The notes: generated by a model not told the origin, from the sequence alone. Shown: positions 19,101 to 27,514, numbered from the stretch's first letter. The stretch: DNA of 64,000 bases from Barnesiella sp. An55 (GCF_002161555.1 NZ_NFHZ01000006.1:106232-170231), one strand, 5' to 3'. A program made the numbers and translations.

Positions 19101-19536
19101 CGAGATTCTCTTCCCGGCCGACTACGTGCCGCAGGAGTCGGAACGCATCTCGCTCTACCAGGAGCTCGACAACATGGAACGCGAGACTGATATACGCCAG
19201 TTCTGTGAACGGCTCGAAGACCGCTTCGGGCGTATTCCCCACGAAGCCATGGAGCTCATCCGGGTCGTACGCCTCAGACGCCTAGCCAAACAACTGGGTA
19301 TCGAAAAAGTGGGTTTGAAACAGGGTCAGATGTATCTCTACTTCGTCTCCGACGAGCACGTGGCCTACTACCAGTCGGCAGCCTTCGGGCGCATCCTGGC
19401 CTACCTGCAAAAGAACCCGCGCCAATGCAAACTGCGCGAAATCAAAGGGCGTCGTTCCCTGGCCATAAAAGACATTACTTCGGTGGAATCGGCGGTTGCG
19501 GTGCTTGAGGAGATGCTGCAGACGACCCCGGTTTAG
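16192..19536 (+). CDS. mfd: Transcription-repair coupling factor
   Basis: DNA translocase that removes stalled RNA polymerase and recruits UvrA, 1114 aa. Residues 1-400 hold the UvrB-like and UvrA-binding region. The RNA polymerase-interacting domain (GDYIVHVDHGIGRFGG) follows at about 435. The RecG-like helicase core has Walker A GDVGFGKTEIA at about 580, IIDEEQKFGV (DExx box) and TMSATPIPRTLQFS. The C-terminal TRCF domain ends the protein. Its last 62 nt overlap the 3' end of the convergent MscS gene. Confidence 0.98.
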   Translation: MDIQSFSALFNTPARRDAFLSLVKDHKKKNIFVQGLEGSAPALLFSNLLENKQPHLIIANDLDEAGYLYNDLVQINGSDRVLLFPSGYKRDIKYGQPDPPSEILRTEVLNRLNQKGDALLVVTYPEALAEKVVPVDTLSDSTLHIDKKSKCDIVALADKLRAQGFNEVDYVYEPGQFAVRGSILDVFSFTNELPYRIDFFGKEVESIRTFEVETQLSTERLDEVYIVSNVCGQEASGISMLDFIDKNALLVCHNLSWALDRIEAIASESLSEQTLIAEEGDRDAMKKVIDPAAFRRKALSFRRIDYGSSSEAATPAVMRFDCAPQGIYHKNFDLVSQSFAQFIEKKYTIYILSDSEKQIERLQAIFEERGESITFTPVLKTLHEGFVDNDLKMCCFTDHQIFDRFHKYTLKSEHARSGKLALSLKELNQIEVGDYIVHVDHGIGRFGGLIRTEISGKMQEVIKLTYQNDDIIFVSIHALHKLAKYRGKEGETPRINKLGSGAWERMKEKTKGKMKEIARDLIKLYAARKQEKGFAFSPDSFLQQELEASFIYEDTPDQIKSTAEVKADMERERPMDRLICGDVGFGKTEIAIRAAFKATCDNKQVAVLVPTTVLAFQHYQTFKERLKEFPVRIEYLSRARKASEVKAILKDLAERKIDIIIGTHKLIGKDVKFNDLGLLIIDEEQKFGVAVKEKLKQMKVNVDTLTMSATPIPRTLQFSLMGARDLSVISTPPANRYPIQTEVHAFNDDIIKEAINFEMSRGGQVFFVNNRIPQLYELENTIHRLVPDARVVIGHGQMPPDKLEQAIIDFVNYDYDVLLATTIIESGIDMPNTNTIIINDAQNFGLSELHQLRGRVGRSNRKAFCYLLTPPRHTFSVDARRRLQAIESFSELGSGIHIAMQDLDIRGAGNLLGAEQSGFIADLGYETYQKILKEAVDELKNDEFSDLYYGADSDTKPEEFVSECTIESDLEILFPADYVPQESERISLYQELDNMERETDIRQFCERLEDRFGRIPHEAMELIRVVRLRRLAKQLGIEKVGLKQGQMYLYFVSDEHVAYYQSAAFGRILAYLQKNPRQCKLREIKGRRSLAIKDITSVESAVAVLEEMLQTTPV

Positions 19537-20878
19537 CCGCCGGCGAACCCGACCCTCGCATCGTACCGAAAGGTATCCCCCACAACTCGTCGGGGTGATG
19601 CCCGGCCGTGAGCAGGGCTGCATTGATGTAGTCGCGGCTCGACGGGTTCTGGAAAGGATAGAGCCCGAATTGCGGCATGATGGCGGCGTAGTGTTCGAAA
19701 ATCTCCGATTGAATCGACTCGTAGCTTACCCAGTCGGTATTGGTCGAAAAGCAATAAAGCTGCAAAGGGAGCCCGTTGTCGGTGGGATCGAGGGCCCGCA
19801 CCATCAGAAGCATCTGCCCACCGATAAACTTGTGCCGTTGCAGATAGAGCACCATATAGGCCCTGAACAGGCCCAGATTGGTCTCGATAGTACCATTGAC
19901 CAGCCCCTCGCTATTCTGGGTATTCTCGACTACGCCACGTTGCTGTTGAGCCTGCTTTTTCTCGATGAAATCGCGCAAAATCTCGATCTGCTTCATCTTT
20001 TCCAGGAACTCGGGAGTACAGAATTTCACCGTACTCAAATCGATGGTCAGCGAGCGCATGATGCGTCGGCCACCGGCTTCGGTCATTCCCCGCCAGTTCT
20101 GCACCTCGCCCGACACCAGTGAATAGGGCGGCAACGTCACAATCGTGTTGTCGAAGTTCTGCACCTTCACCGTATCGAGCGACACGTCAATGACGATGCC
20201 GTTTACACTACCACCCGGCACCACAATCCAGTCGCCATTGCGAATCATGTCGTTTTGCGACAGTTGCACGCCCGCCACAAAACCCAGGATACTGTCTTTG
20301 AACACCAGCATCAGCACGGCAGCAAAAGCGCCCAGCCCCGTAATGAGGGCCATGGGCGACCGCTCGATCAGGATCGACACCGTCACAATCACCCAAAAAC
20401 CGGCCAGCAGCCCTTTAACAATCTGAATCATCCCTTTCATGGGCCGATTGCGCAATGCCGTGCGACTCGAATAGATTTCCCAAAAGACCGACAACTGCGT
20501 ATTAATCGAAAAAACAATCACGCCCAGCACATAAATCCAGCACAATTTCTCGATCAGTTTCAAGAAAGCCGGCGTGCCATGAAAGGCAAATGGCAACAGC
20601 GACAGAATGACCAGCGGCGGTATCACATGAGTCATGCGGGTAAAGAGGTGGGCCTTGACCAACCCCTTCATCAAACTGCCACCCCGATACCGGGCAACCT
20701 GCTGAATCACATAAATGACAATGACCCGCAAAATGCGTCCCACCACGATGGCAATGATAAACACCAAAATACTATACACAATCTGGTTCCACACGGGCGA
20801 TGGCTCACCCGTGAACCTCAACAACAGATCCGATACCCAGGCCATCAACCGGTCGGCTATCTCGTATGCCTTGTTCAT
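19475..20878 (-). CDS. MscS-family mechanosensitive ion channel
   Basis: Small-conductance mechanosensitive channel homologue, 467 aa, inner membrane. Helices lie at about 32-55, 80-110, 120-140 and 160-185. The pore-lining helix is followed by the conserved beta domain (GDWIVVPGGSVNGIVIDVSLDTVKV would be the MscS_TM/upper vestibule region; key residues at about 225-250). The C-terminal 28 residues are low-complexity, rich in Pro, Ala and Ser. They are mostly encoded antisense to the last codons of mfd (62-nt tail-to-tail overlap). That tail may be a recent extension caused by loss of an earlier stop. Confidence 0.9.
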   Translation of the reverse strand: MNKAYEIADRLMAWVSDLLLRFTGEPSPVWNQIVYSILVFIIAIVVGRILRVIVIYVIQQVARYRGGSLMKGLVKAHLFTRMTHVIPPLVILSLLPFAFHGTPAFLKLIEKLCWIYVLGVIVFSINTQLSVFWEIYSSRTALRNRPMKGMIQIVKGLLAGFWVIVTVSILIERSPMALITGLGAFAAVLMLVFKDSILGFVAGVQLSQNDMIRNGDWIVVPGGSVNGIVIDVSLDTVKVQNFDNTIVTLPPYSLVSGEVQNWRGMTEAGGRRIMRSLTIDLSTVKFCTPEFLEKMKQIEILRDFIEKKQAQQQRGVVENTQNSEGLVNGTIETNLGLFRAYMVLYLQRHKFIGGQMLLMVRALDPTDNGLPLQLYCFSTNTDWVSYESIQSEIFEHYAAIMPQFGLYPFQNPSSRDYINAALLTAGHHPDELWGIPFGTMRGSGSPAAKPGSSAASPQAPQPPIPPK

Positions 20879-20937
20879 CGTTATCTCTTTTTTCCCCTAA
20901 AAACGCCTCACCCGCCCGTTGGGTTCATCTCGATTCC

Positions 20938-20982
20938 ACACAAAAAAAAGTGGCTGTCTCTCCTGTGAGAGACAGCCACTTT
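20938..20982 (-). terminator. Intrinsic terminator of the GHL10 gene
   Basis: A perfect 16-bp stem (20947-20962 with 20967-20982) with a CTGT loop. On the minus strand it runs straight into eight or nine T, the classic Rho-independent form, about 23 nt after the GHL10 stop codon. Confidence 0.9.
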
Positions 20983-21004
20983 CCGTAAAAAGACCACTAT
21001 GTAT

Positions 21005-22786
21005 CTATTGAACGATTATTTTCTGCCCGTTGACCAGATAGAAGCCGGCAGGTAGAGCCACCTCGGTCGTGCCCGGTTCGACTTGTACCTCGTGCATCAA
21101 CTGCCCGGCAATCGTGTGGATGCTAACCATCGTCGCCTCGGGAGCCGATATGCAAACGGCGCCCGGTACCCCATAGATTGTCAGCGCGTCGGTCTCGACA
21201 GCCTGGATACCCGAAGGCGTTTTGATATAGGGTTCCGACTCGTTGCCGGCGGCATCGATGGCTGTCACAACAAAGTAGTAACCCGACTGTGTACATGACG
21301 ATACATCGGCACTCGTCTCCCAAGTAACCCGCTGCAGATAGGCCGATTTCTCGTATGTTGCAGAATTATAAGCTACCCGGCTGGGCACGTAATAGATGGC
21401 ATAGCGCATTGTCTCGTCGGCTCCGTCGGCCCGCCACGAAAGGGTATTCCCCGAGAGGGTAATCTCGGTAATTTCGGGCAGAGTCTGGGGCGTTTTCCAA
21501 CTCATGAGCGGGGTCAAAGCCGGCTGGGTAAACTTCTCCTCGGCCAAGTAATCGGCCAAACCGTAACTGAAGAACTGGGTCGTGTTGAAGAATACATGCC
21601 CCGGAGCTCCCAGCAGGTCGGTCGAGCGGTTCATGTCCACCTCAAAGCCGCACTCCTCGGTTCCTTGGGCAGCCGTAGCGGCAACCGACCGCTCGACCAT
21701 CGACAGACTGTTGTATTCGTTCTCGGTCATATGAAGCCGCTGTAGGATACTTTTGCGCTGCGGACCACTCTGCGGCATGGTAGAGACACGCATGCTCGAA
21801 TAGAAATGACGCTCCATCACCTCGGCTACCCCGGCCCACCAGGGAACCAGGGTCTTGTAGCCCCATGGCTTGGTGTTGAAACTGGGCCAGTAACATTGTG
21901 GCGAAATGAAGTCGATACTCTTTTCCTTCAGCCAGGCCACACCGTCGCAATAAAGTTGCGAATAGGCACTCGTGCCCCCGCTCGTATTCAGGTAGTCGAT
22001 GCCATAGGCCGTAGCCACACTTTGGGGCCCACCCCAGATGCCAAAGGGACCGATGCCGAATTTTACGGTAGGCTTCGTCTCCTGAATCATACTGTATATG
22101 TCGGCAATCAGTTTGTTCACACTCTCGCGTCGCCAGTCGCCCACATTCTTCCCTGCCGGCTTGTAAAGGCCTTGCGAATAGGCATCCTCGTTGGTAGTCC
22201 CCTCATAGGGATAGAAATAGTCGTCGAAGATGAGACCATCGACATTGTAGTGCGTGATGATATCCCTGAGGACATCTACCAGATAAGACGCCACCTCGGG
22301 GTTTCCCGGGTCGAGAATATAGCTCGACGAATACTCGAGCAACCACTCGGGGTGGTTTTTGCGGATGGGATCGTCGGCACCGTGCATATTCTTCACGCTC
22401 TCATAGCGGTAGGGATTGATCCAGGCATATAGTTCCATGCCCCGCTTGTGAGCCTCGCCAATGGCAAAAGCCAACGGGTCGTAACCCGGGTCTTTACCTC
22501 GTGTACCGGTGAGGAACTGCGACCAGGGTTCGTAAGCAGACTGGTACAAAGCATCGCACATGGGGCGCACCTGCAGATAGACGACATTCATGCGGGCTGC
22601 CTGCATGCCATCGAGTATCTCGATAAGCGAAGCCTGCTGCTGCGCAGCTGTTTCTGTCGATTTGGGCCAATCGATATTGCTCACCGAAGCCAGCCAGGTG
22701 GCCCTCAGTTCCCGTTTGGGAGAATCGGCTGCGACCGAAAAAGCCAAAGCCACAGCCCCAAAAAGAAGAAGGAGATGTTTTTTCAT
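21005..22786 (-). CDS. Secreted GHL10 / DUF187 family glycoside hydrolase with C-terminal sorting-like domain
   Basis: Family of 'glycosyl-hydrolase-like 10' proteins (COG1649, YngK), whose characterised relatives act on peptidoglycan-derived or other glycans, 593 aa. A type I signal peptide (about 1-20) is followed by a TIM barrel (RELRATWLASVSNIDWP to about residue 390), containing DGLIFDDYFYPYEG and FGIGPFGIWGG. A Fn3-like segment follows (about 425-510). The last 70 residues (ISAPEATMVSIHTIAGQL, then LPAGFYLVNGQKIIVQ) resemble the type A sorting domain of type IX secretion. The substrate is not clear. Confidence 0.85.
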   Translation of the reverse strand: MKKHLLLLFGAVALAFSVAADSPKRELRATWLASVSNIDWPKSTETAAQQQASLIEILDGMQAARMNVVYLQVRPMCDALYQSAYEPWSQFLTGTRGKDPGYDPLAFAIGEAHKRGMELYAWINPYRYESVKNMHGADDPIRKNHPEWLLEYSSSYILDPGNPEVASYLVDVLRDIITHYNVDGLIFDDYFYPYEGTTNEDAYSQGLYKPAGKNVGDWRRESVNKLIADIYSMIQETKPTVKFGIGPFGIWGGPQSVATAYGIDYLNTSGGTSAYSQLYCDGVAWLKEKSIDFISPQCYWPSFNTKPWGYKTLVPWWAGVAEVMERHFYSSMRVSTMPQSGPQRKSILQRLHMTENEYNSLSMVERSVAATAAQGTEECGFEVDMNRSTDLLGAPGHVFFNTTQFFSYGLADYLAEEKFTQPALTPLMSWKTPQTLPEITEITLSGNTLSWRADGADETMRYAIYYVPSRVAYNSATYEKSAYLQRVTWETSADVSSCTQSGYYFVVTAIDAAGNESEPYIKTPSGIQAVETDALTIYGVPGAVCISAPEATMVSIHTIAGQLMHEVQVEPGTTEVALPAGFYLVNGQKIIVQ

Positions 22787-23011
22787 GGTACTCGCAGATT
22801 ATCAGTGTGTTTACAAAAATACACCAAAATTGGAATTTACCCGCTTTTTATACCTAAATAAAACACAACAACATTTAAAATACTTTTATGCCATTTTACC
22901 CTTCTACACCTCCTCTGGCGTGGAAAAGACGAAATACGCAAAAGATTCCTTACCTTTGTAGAAGATAGGATGTGACTCGACATAGCCAAACTTGAAAAAC
23001 AAGTTTTCCTG

Positions 23012-23043
23012 TTTGTCTTTACTCTCGCCTTTCACTATCTTTG
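23012..23043 (+). promoter_or_regulatory. ychF: Bacteroidales-type promoter for ychF
   Basis: TTTG at 23012-23015 and TATCTTTG at 23036-23043 are separated by exactly 20 nt. This is a full match to the known sigma-ABfr consensus TTTG-N19-21-TAnnTTTG. Transcription would begin near 23050, giving a leader of about 140 nt. Confidence 0.75.
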
Positions 23044-23099
23044 CAGGGCCTGCATAAACAGGAGGCGACAGGACGAAAGTCCAGGAGCTGGCAATTGCT

Positions 23100-23189
23100 A
23101 TGCTAAGCACTAAAATCCAGACACTTGCAGCTGCCGCCACCCGTTGCTGCGATATTTTTAGTGAGAATATAAACAAAACAATACAATAG
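23100..23189 (+). CDS. Possible 29-aa leader ORF upstream of ychF
   Basis: An ATG at 23100 opens 29 codons (MLSTKIQTLAAAATRCC followed by 12 more) ending in TAG one nt before the ychF ATG. An AGGAG lies 12 nt upstream. The position inside the transcribed leader and the tight junction suggest possible translational coupling. No similarity is recognised, and chance is a fair alternative. Confidence 0.25.
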   Translation: MLSTKIQTLAAAATRCCDIFSENINKTIQ

Positions 23190-23190
23190 C

Positions 23191-24294
23191 ATGAGTTTAC
23201 AATGTGGTATAGTCGGGCTGCCCAACGTGGGCAAATCGACTCTTTTCAACTGTTTGTCCAATGCCAAAGCGCAATCGGCAAACTTTCCGTTCTGTACCAT
23301 CGAGCCCAACGTGGGAGTAATCACCGTTCCCGACGAGCGGTTGAACAAACTGGCCGAGCTGGTTCATCCCCAGCGCATTGTCCCCACGACGGTCGAGATT
23401 GTCGATATTGCCGGCCTGGTCAAAGGGGCCAGCAAGGGCGAGGGACTGGGCAACAAGTTCCTGGCCAACATACGCGAGACCGATGCCATCCTGCATGTGC
23501 TTCGTTGCTTCGACGACGACAACATCACGCACGTCGATGGATCGGTAAACCCCGTGAGAGACAAAGAGATTATCGACTTTGAGTTGCAACTCAAGGACCT
23601 GGAGACCATCGAGTCGCGCATCTCGAAGGTGCAGAAACAGGCACAAACCGGCGGTGACAAGGTGGCCAAAATCGCCTACGAGGTGCTGAGCCGCTACAAG
23701 GAGGCTCTCGAGCAGGGTAAACCGGCCCGCACCGTTACCTTCGAAACCAAGGACGAGCAGAAGATTGCCCACGACCTCTTCCTGCTCACCAACAAACCGG
23801 TCATGTATATCTGCAATGTCGATGATGCCAGTGCCGTGTCGGGTAACAAGTATGTCGATATGGTGCGTGAAGCGGTCAAGGACGAGAATGCCCAGATACT
23901 GATTGTGGCTGCCAAGACCGAATCGGAGATTGCCGAGTTTGAAACCTACGAAGAGCGGCAGATGTTCCTCAACGAGATAGGACTCGAAGAGTCGGGCGTG
24001 TCGCGCCTCATCCGCGCCGCCTACAGCCTGCTCAACCTCGAGACCTACTTTACCGCCGGACCTCAAGAGGTGCGTGCCTGGACCTACCTGAAGGGTAGCA
24101 AAGCCCCGCAATGCGCCGGTATCATACACACCGATTTCGAGAAAGGCTTTATCCGCGCCGAAGTCATCAAATACGACGACTATGTAACCCTGGGTTCGGA
24201 GAACGCCTGCAAAGAGGCCGGCAAGATGTATATCGAAGGCAAGGATTATGTGGTGCAAGACGGCGATATCATGCACTTCCGCTTCAACGTATAA
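23191..24294 (+). CDS. ychF: Redox-regulated ATPase / OBG-family GTPase YchF
   Basis: Ribosome-associated P-loop ATPase of the universal YchF/OLA1 group, 367 aa. G1 is GLPNVGKST (9-17), the G2 region has TIEPNVGV, and G3 is DIAGLVKGA. The adenine-selective residue region replaces the NKxD of true GTPases. A coiled-coil insert (about 130-165) and a C-terminal TGS domain (about 280-367, ending [10 protein letters not shown]) complete the family layout. It is monocistronic, with a clear promoter and terminator. Confidence 0.97.
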   Translation: MSLQCGIVGLPNVGKSTLFNCLSNAKAQSANFPFCTIEPNVGVITVPDERLNKLAELVHPQRIVPTTVEIVDIAGLVKGASKGEGLGNKFLANIRETDAILHVLRCFDDDNITHVDGSVNPVRDKEIIDFELQLKDLETIESRISKVQKQAQTGGDKVAKIAYEVLSRYKEALEQGKPARTVTFETKDEQKIAHDLFLLTNKPVMYICNVDDASAVSGNKYVDMVREAVKDENAQILIVAAKTESEIAEFETYEERQMFLNEIGLEESGVSRLIRAAYSLLNLETYFTAGPQEVRAWTYLKGSKAPQCAGIIHTDFEKGFIRAEVIKYDDYVTLGSENACKEAGKMYIEGKDYVVQDGDIMHFRFNV

Positions 24295-24317
24295 TCGGCA
24301 TTAAGCTTCATAACCAT

Positions 24318-24360
24318 AAGAGAAAGGGCGATGAAACTCGGTTTCATCGCCCTTTCTCTT
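24318..24360. terminator. Bidirectional hairpin terminator
   Basis: A perfect 20-bp stem (24318-24337 with 24341-24360) with a TCG loop, between the convergent ychF and C-terminal protease genes. The arms end in a purine-rich and pyrimidine-rich flank that gives a T-rich tail on both strands. Confidence 0.88.
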
Positions 24361-24379
24361 ATTCGTTTGGTGCCGCCAA

Positions 24380-26056
24380 TCAGCGTTTCGGCGACAGGTT
24401 CAGAAGTTGAGAATAGCGGGCATTGTCGTTCAATACAGCGCAAGCCTCGGTCAAGTCCTTGTCGTTCTTGATCGACTCAATCACTTCGCCCTTCTGGTAG
24501 TAATAACGCTTCACAATCTCAATCGAGAGCAGTTGCCTTATTTCGTCGCGGAACGTCTCCAAATCACGGTCCAAATCGTGGTTCAGACTGGCCTCCAGCG
24601 CCTCAAACTGCTTTTGAGTATTCTCGTCGAAATAGCCCTCAAACTTGGCCACCTCTTTCAAGTCGGCCAGGATACGCTCGCTCTGCTTGTCGTATTTGAA
24701 GTTCTTCGACTTCACAAAAGCCTTGAAATCGTTATAGACCGAGTCGGGCAATACAAACTCCTTGGCAGGAGCAATCGTGTCGTGTTGAGCCGCATATCGG
24801 TTGGCATAGTCAAAGAAATAGAAGTCGCGCATCAGATAGTAGCTGATGTTTCCCCTCCGCTCGACCGAGGTCTCTATGTCGGGCTTGATACCGCCTCCGT
24901 CGCGCACGATGCGTCCGTGGGCTGTCTTGAATTCGTGGGTGAGGCTGTCGGGGATACGGGCCACACTGCCATCGGGGTTGCGGTGCGAATAGTCGATCGC
25001 CTGGATGAGTCGTCCGCTGGGGATATAATAGCGGGCAATCGTCACCTTGAGAATCCCGTTATAGGGCAACGGGCGGGTCGATTGCACCAAACCCTTTCCA
25101 AACGAGCGAGAGCCGATAATCACGGCCCGGTCGAGATCTTGCAGCGAGCCGGCTACAATCTCCGACGACGAAGCGGTTCCCCCGTCAATCAGTACGGCCA
25201 GCGGTATATGTTCATCGACCGGCTCCTGAGTGGTCTTGTAAATCTTGTCCATCTGCTTGTTGCGACCCCGGGTCGAGAGCACCTCTACCCCCTTGGGCAC
25301 AAACAGGTTGACAATTTGCACGGCCTGCTCCAAAATACCGCCGCCATTGCCGCGCAAATCGAGCACGAGCGAAGTCACGCCCCGCCGTTTCAAGTCTTGC
25401 AAAGCCCGTTTCACCTCATCGGCAGCCGAGTCGGTAAAACTATTCAGATAAATATAGCCGACACTGTCGCACACCACATCGTAGTAGGGCACGACAGGCA
25501 TATGCACCTTCTTGCGGGTGATGTCGAACGAAAGAGTGCCCTCGACACCCGGCCGCTCTACGGTCACTCGCAGCTTGGTATTGGCGGGGCCCTTCAGCCG
25601 CTCGCTCACGGCCGAACTCTTCCACCCCTTCACCGAGTCGTTGTCGATCATCACAATCTTGTCGCCGGGACGCAAACCTGCCAGCTGAGCAGGCATCCCC
25701 TCGTAGGGTTCGGAGATATAGACGGCATTGTCGCGCTCGACGATAATCGAGCCTATGCCGGCATACTCGCCGGTGGTCGATACGAAGAAATCGTCTTTGT
25801 CCTTCTCGGGAATATACTCGGTATAAGGGTCGAGGCGGCTCAACATGGCATTGACGCCGTCGCCGATAGCCTTCTCGGCATTGATGGTATCGACATAAAA
25901 CAGGTTCAGCTCCTTGAAAAGCGAGTTGAATATATCGAGATTACGCGAAACTTCGAAATCACGCCGGTCCGATTTCCCGGCCGGTGCCGCATTTGCCACG
26001 CCCAACCCCAAGATAAGTACCCAGGCGAGTCCTATGCTCAAACTTACTTTTTTCAT
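24380..26056 (-). CDS. S41-family C-terminal processing peptidase
   Basis: Periplasmic serine protease (CtpA/Prc type) that trims or degrades proteins from the C-terminus, 558 aa. A signal peptide covers about 1-23. A PDZ domain (about 95-185, GSIIVERDNAVYISEPYEG and LRPGDKIVMIDN) gates the S41 core. The catalytic Ser lies in GGTASSSEIVAG (about residue 295) and Lys in GSRSFGKGLVQ (about 318). A helical tail of about 130 residues follows. The gene lies 36 nt downstream of the PfkB kinase gene and is probably co-transcribed. Confidence 0.94.
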   Translation of the reverse strand: MKKVSLSIGLAWVLILGLGVANAAPAGKSDRRDFEVSRNLDIFNSLFKELNLFYVDTINAEKAIGDGVNAMLSRLDPYTEYIPEKDKDDFFVSTTGEYAGIGSIIVERDNAVYISEPYEGMPAQLAGLRPGDKIVMIDNDSVKGWKSSAVSERLKGPANTKLRVTVERPGVEGTLSFDITRKKVHMPVVPYYDVVCDSVGYIYLNSFTDSAADEVKRALQDLKRRGVTSLVLDLRGNGGGILEQAVQIVNLFVPKGVEVLSTRGRNKQMDKIYKTTQEPVDEHIPLAVLIDGGTASSSEIVAGSLQDLDRAVIIGSRSFGKGLVQSTRPLPYNGILKVTIARYYIPSGRLIQAIDYSHRNPDGSVARIPDSLTHEFKTAHGRIVRDGGGIKPDIETSVERRGNISYYLMRDFYFFDYANRYAAQHDTIAPAKEFVLPDSVYNDFKAFVKSKNFKYDKQSERILADLKEVAKFEGYFDENTQKQFEALEASLNHDLDRDLETFRDEIRQLLSIEIVKRYYYQKGEVIESIKNDKDLTEACAVLNDNARYSQLLNLSPKR

Positions 26057-26092
26057 GACACAACTCTTTTTGTCTTAGCTTTACGAAGATAG

Positions 26093-27085
26093 TCAATGCT
26101 GCCGGTCCTCGGCAATCATTGCAGCTACTTTTAACTTTATTTCATCCCATATCTCGTCGCTCATCTTGGGGCCTATTACCTTGATCACCCTACCGGCCAG
26201 CAGCGAGCCTATCTCGCCGCAAACCTTCAACGAGCAATGTTGCGACAAACCATAGAGGAAACCCGAGGCATACAGGTCGCCGGCGCCCGTCGAATCGAGC
26301 CGCACCTCGGGTGTGGCCGGTACCTCTACAATGACATCCCCATGGCCCACAAACGAACCTTGAGCCCCACATTTGACTACCGCAATCTGGCAGTGACGGG
26401 CCAACGTCTCGACAGCCCGGCGCGGCTCTTCGCCCACATAGGCCATCGCCTCTTCTTCATTGGCAAAAAGGATATCGACATAGTTCTCTACCAGGGTGTG
26501 GATAATGGCGTAGTTCTCCTTCACGACATTGTAACTTGCCATATCGAAAGAGACCTGCAACCCCAACTCCTTGGCCAGTTGCACGGCCCGCAGGATGAGG
26601 GCCTCGTCTTGTACCAGATAGCCCTCGATGTGCAGCAGGTCATACCCGGCAAACCTGTCGGGTGTGAGTTCGTCGGCACTCAACGTGGCCGCGGCCCCCA
26701 GAAAAGTACCGAAGGTGCGCTCGCCGTCGGGAGTAATCAAGGTCATGGCACACCCCGAAGCCTGGTCGCACTCGATAAGCGAGGTCTTTACCCCGTTGCG
26801 CTCCATATCCTCGCGGAAGAAACGCCCGTAAGCATCTCGCCCTATCTTGCCGATGAAACCGCCCTCTACCCCCAAGCGGGTGACACCCGAGACGGCATTG
26901 GCAGCCGAACCGCCCGAAGCCAGCGTCGTTTCCAGACCTTCGAAGACCGCCATAATCTTCAATAACCGATCTTCGTCAATCAGTTGCATTCCCCCCTTCA
27001 AGAGGCCCATCGACTCGAAACACGAGTCGGAATGTAAACGTGCCAGCACGTCGGTAAGTGCGTTTCCCAGTCCTACTATCCTCAT
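26093..27085 (-). CDS. PfkB-family carbohydrate/adenosine kinase
   Basis: Ribokinase-fold sugar or nucleoside kinase, 330 aa from the ATG at 27085 (MRIVGLGNALTDVLARL). An open extension of 16 codons upstream lies over the -7 promoter box and is rejected. The N-terminal PfkB signature (GGSAANAVSGVTRLG) and the C-terminal signature with catalytic Asp (DSTGAGDLYASGFLYGL) are intact. The GNALTD and GGSAAN pattern is closest to the adenosine-kinase branch. The true substrate cannot be fixed from sequence. Confidence 0.9.
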   Translation of the reverse strand: MRIVGLGNALTDVLARLHSDSCFESMGLLKGGMQLIDEDRLLKIMAVFEGLETTLASGGSAANAVSGVTRLGVEGGFIGKIGRDAYGRFFREDMERNGVKTSLIECDQASGCAMTLITPDGERTFGTFLGAAATLSADELTPDRFAGYDLLHIEGYLVQDEALILRAVQLAKELGLQVSFDMASYNVVKENYAIIHTLVENYVDILFANEEEAMAYVGEEPRRAVETLARHCQIAVVKCGAQGSFVGHGDVIVEVPATPEVRLDSTGAGDLYASGFLYGLSQHCSLKVCGEIGSLLAGRVIKVIGPKMSDEIWDEIKLKVAAMIAEDRQH

Positions 27086-27102
27086 TGTAGAAATTTTTTT
27101 TG

Positions 27103-27110
27103 CAAATATA
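27103..27110 (-). promoter_or_regulatory. Putative -7 promoter box for the PfkB kinase-protease operon
   Basis: The minus strand reads TATATTTG, an exact TAnnTTTG match, about 18 nt before the ATG at 27085. No upstream TTTG is seen at the expected distance. Confidence 0.45.
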
Positions 27111-27167
27111 TTGCATAATTGGAAATAACCCATTACTTTTGCATCGCATTTTTAAGGAATGATATCT

Positions 27168-27244
27168 TCTTCAGTAGCTCAGTCGGTTAGAGCATCTGAC
27201 TGTTAATCAGAGGGTCGTTGGTTCAAGTCCAACCTGAAGAGCCA
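27168..27244 (+). tRNA. tRNA-Asn (GTT), first copy, CCA encoded
   Basis: A full cloverleaf can be drawn: acceptor TCTTCAG pairs with CTGAAGA, D-arm GCTC/GAGC, anticodon stem TCTGA/TCAGA around loop CTGTTAA (anticodon GTT), and T-arm GTTGG-TTCAAGT-CCAAC. The discriminator base is G and CCA is encoded. TTTG (27138-27141) and a TATCTTCT box lie upstream. Confidence 0.97.
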
Positions 27245-27263
27245 CACATTTTAAGACTATTAT

Positions 27264-27337
27264 TCTTCAGTAGCTCAGTCGGTTAGAGCATCTGACTGTT
27301 AATCAGAGGGTCGTTGGTTCAAGTCCAACCTGAAGAG
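27264..27337 (+). tRNA. tRNA-Asn (GTT), second copy, no encoded CCA
   Basis: It is identical to the first copy over the 74-nt body and sits 96 nt downstream. After the discriminator G the sequence is CTT rather than CCA, so the 3' end must be completed by CCA-adding enzyme. A terminator follows at once, so both copies probably share one transcript. Confidence 0.97.
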
Positions 27338-27344
27338 CTTCGGG

Positions 27345-27374
27345 GAGTTCGTTCACAAGACGAACTCTTTTTTT
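27345..27374 (+). terminator. Intrinsic terminator of the tRNA-Asn pair
   Basis: An 8-bp stem GAGTTCGT/ACGAACTC (27345-27352 with 27360-27367) is followed by seven T. It starts 7 nt after the second tRNA. Confidence 0.9.
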
Positions 27375-27514
27375 CACCAAAAACCAATCAATTATGGACG
27401 ATTCAAACCCGCGAACGTACAGTAGTATTCACACCTCCCTTGGGAGCAAGTAACGTTTGAACGTCAAATTTTGCGAGCTCTCCTTGGGATACAAAACAAG
27501 AAAGGAGCAACGCA

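Larger units (their letters stand above)
22787..23190. other. 404-base intergenic region holding the ychF promoter and leader
   Basis: Left part is AT-rich and contains, for the GHL10 gene, a minus-strand TATTTTTG box (complement of 22814-22821) next to the palindrome CCAAAATTGG (22824-22833). The right part holds the ychF promoter (23012-23043) and a leader of about 140 nt with a possible 29-codon ORF. A minus-strand ORF (22904-23176) is judged spurious. Confidence 0.5.

Noticed and set aside
14240..19242. Very long open frames antisense to polA and mfd (and similar ones opposite the protease at 24407-26092 and susD at 45948-47603)
   Set aside because: They mirror GC-biased third codon positions of well-supported genes on the other strand. 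Their translations are low-complexity and match no family.
22904..23176. 90-codon minus-strand ORF with a hydrophobic N-terminal stretch
   Set aside because: It runs antisense through the strong ychF promoter and leader, has no family similarity that I recognise, and its codon use does not resemble neighbouring genes.
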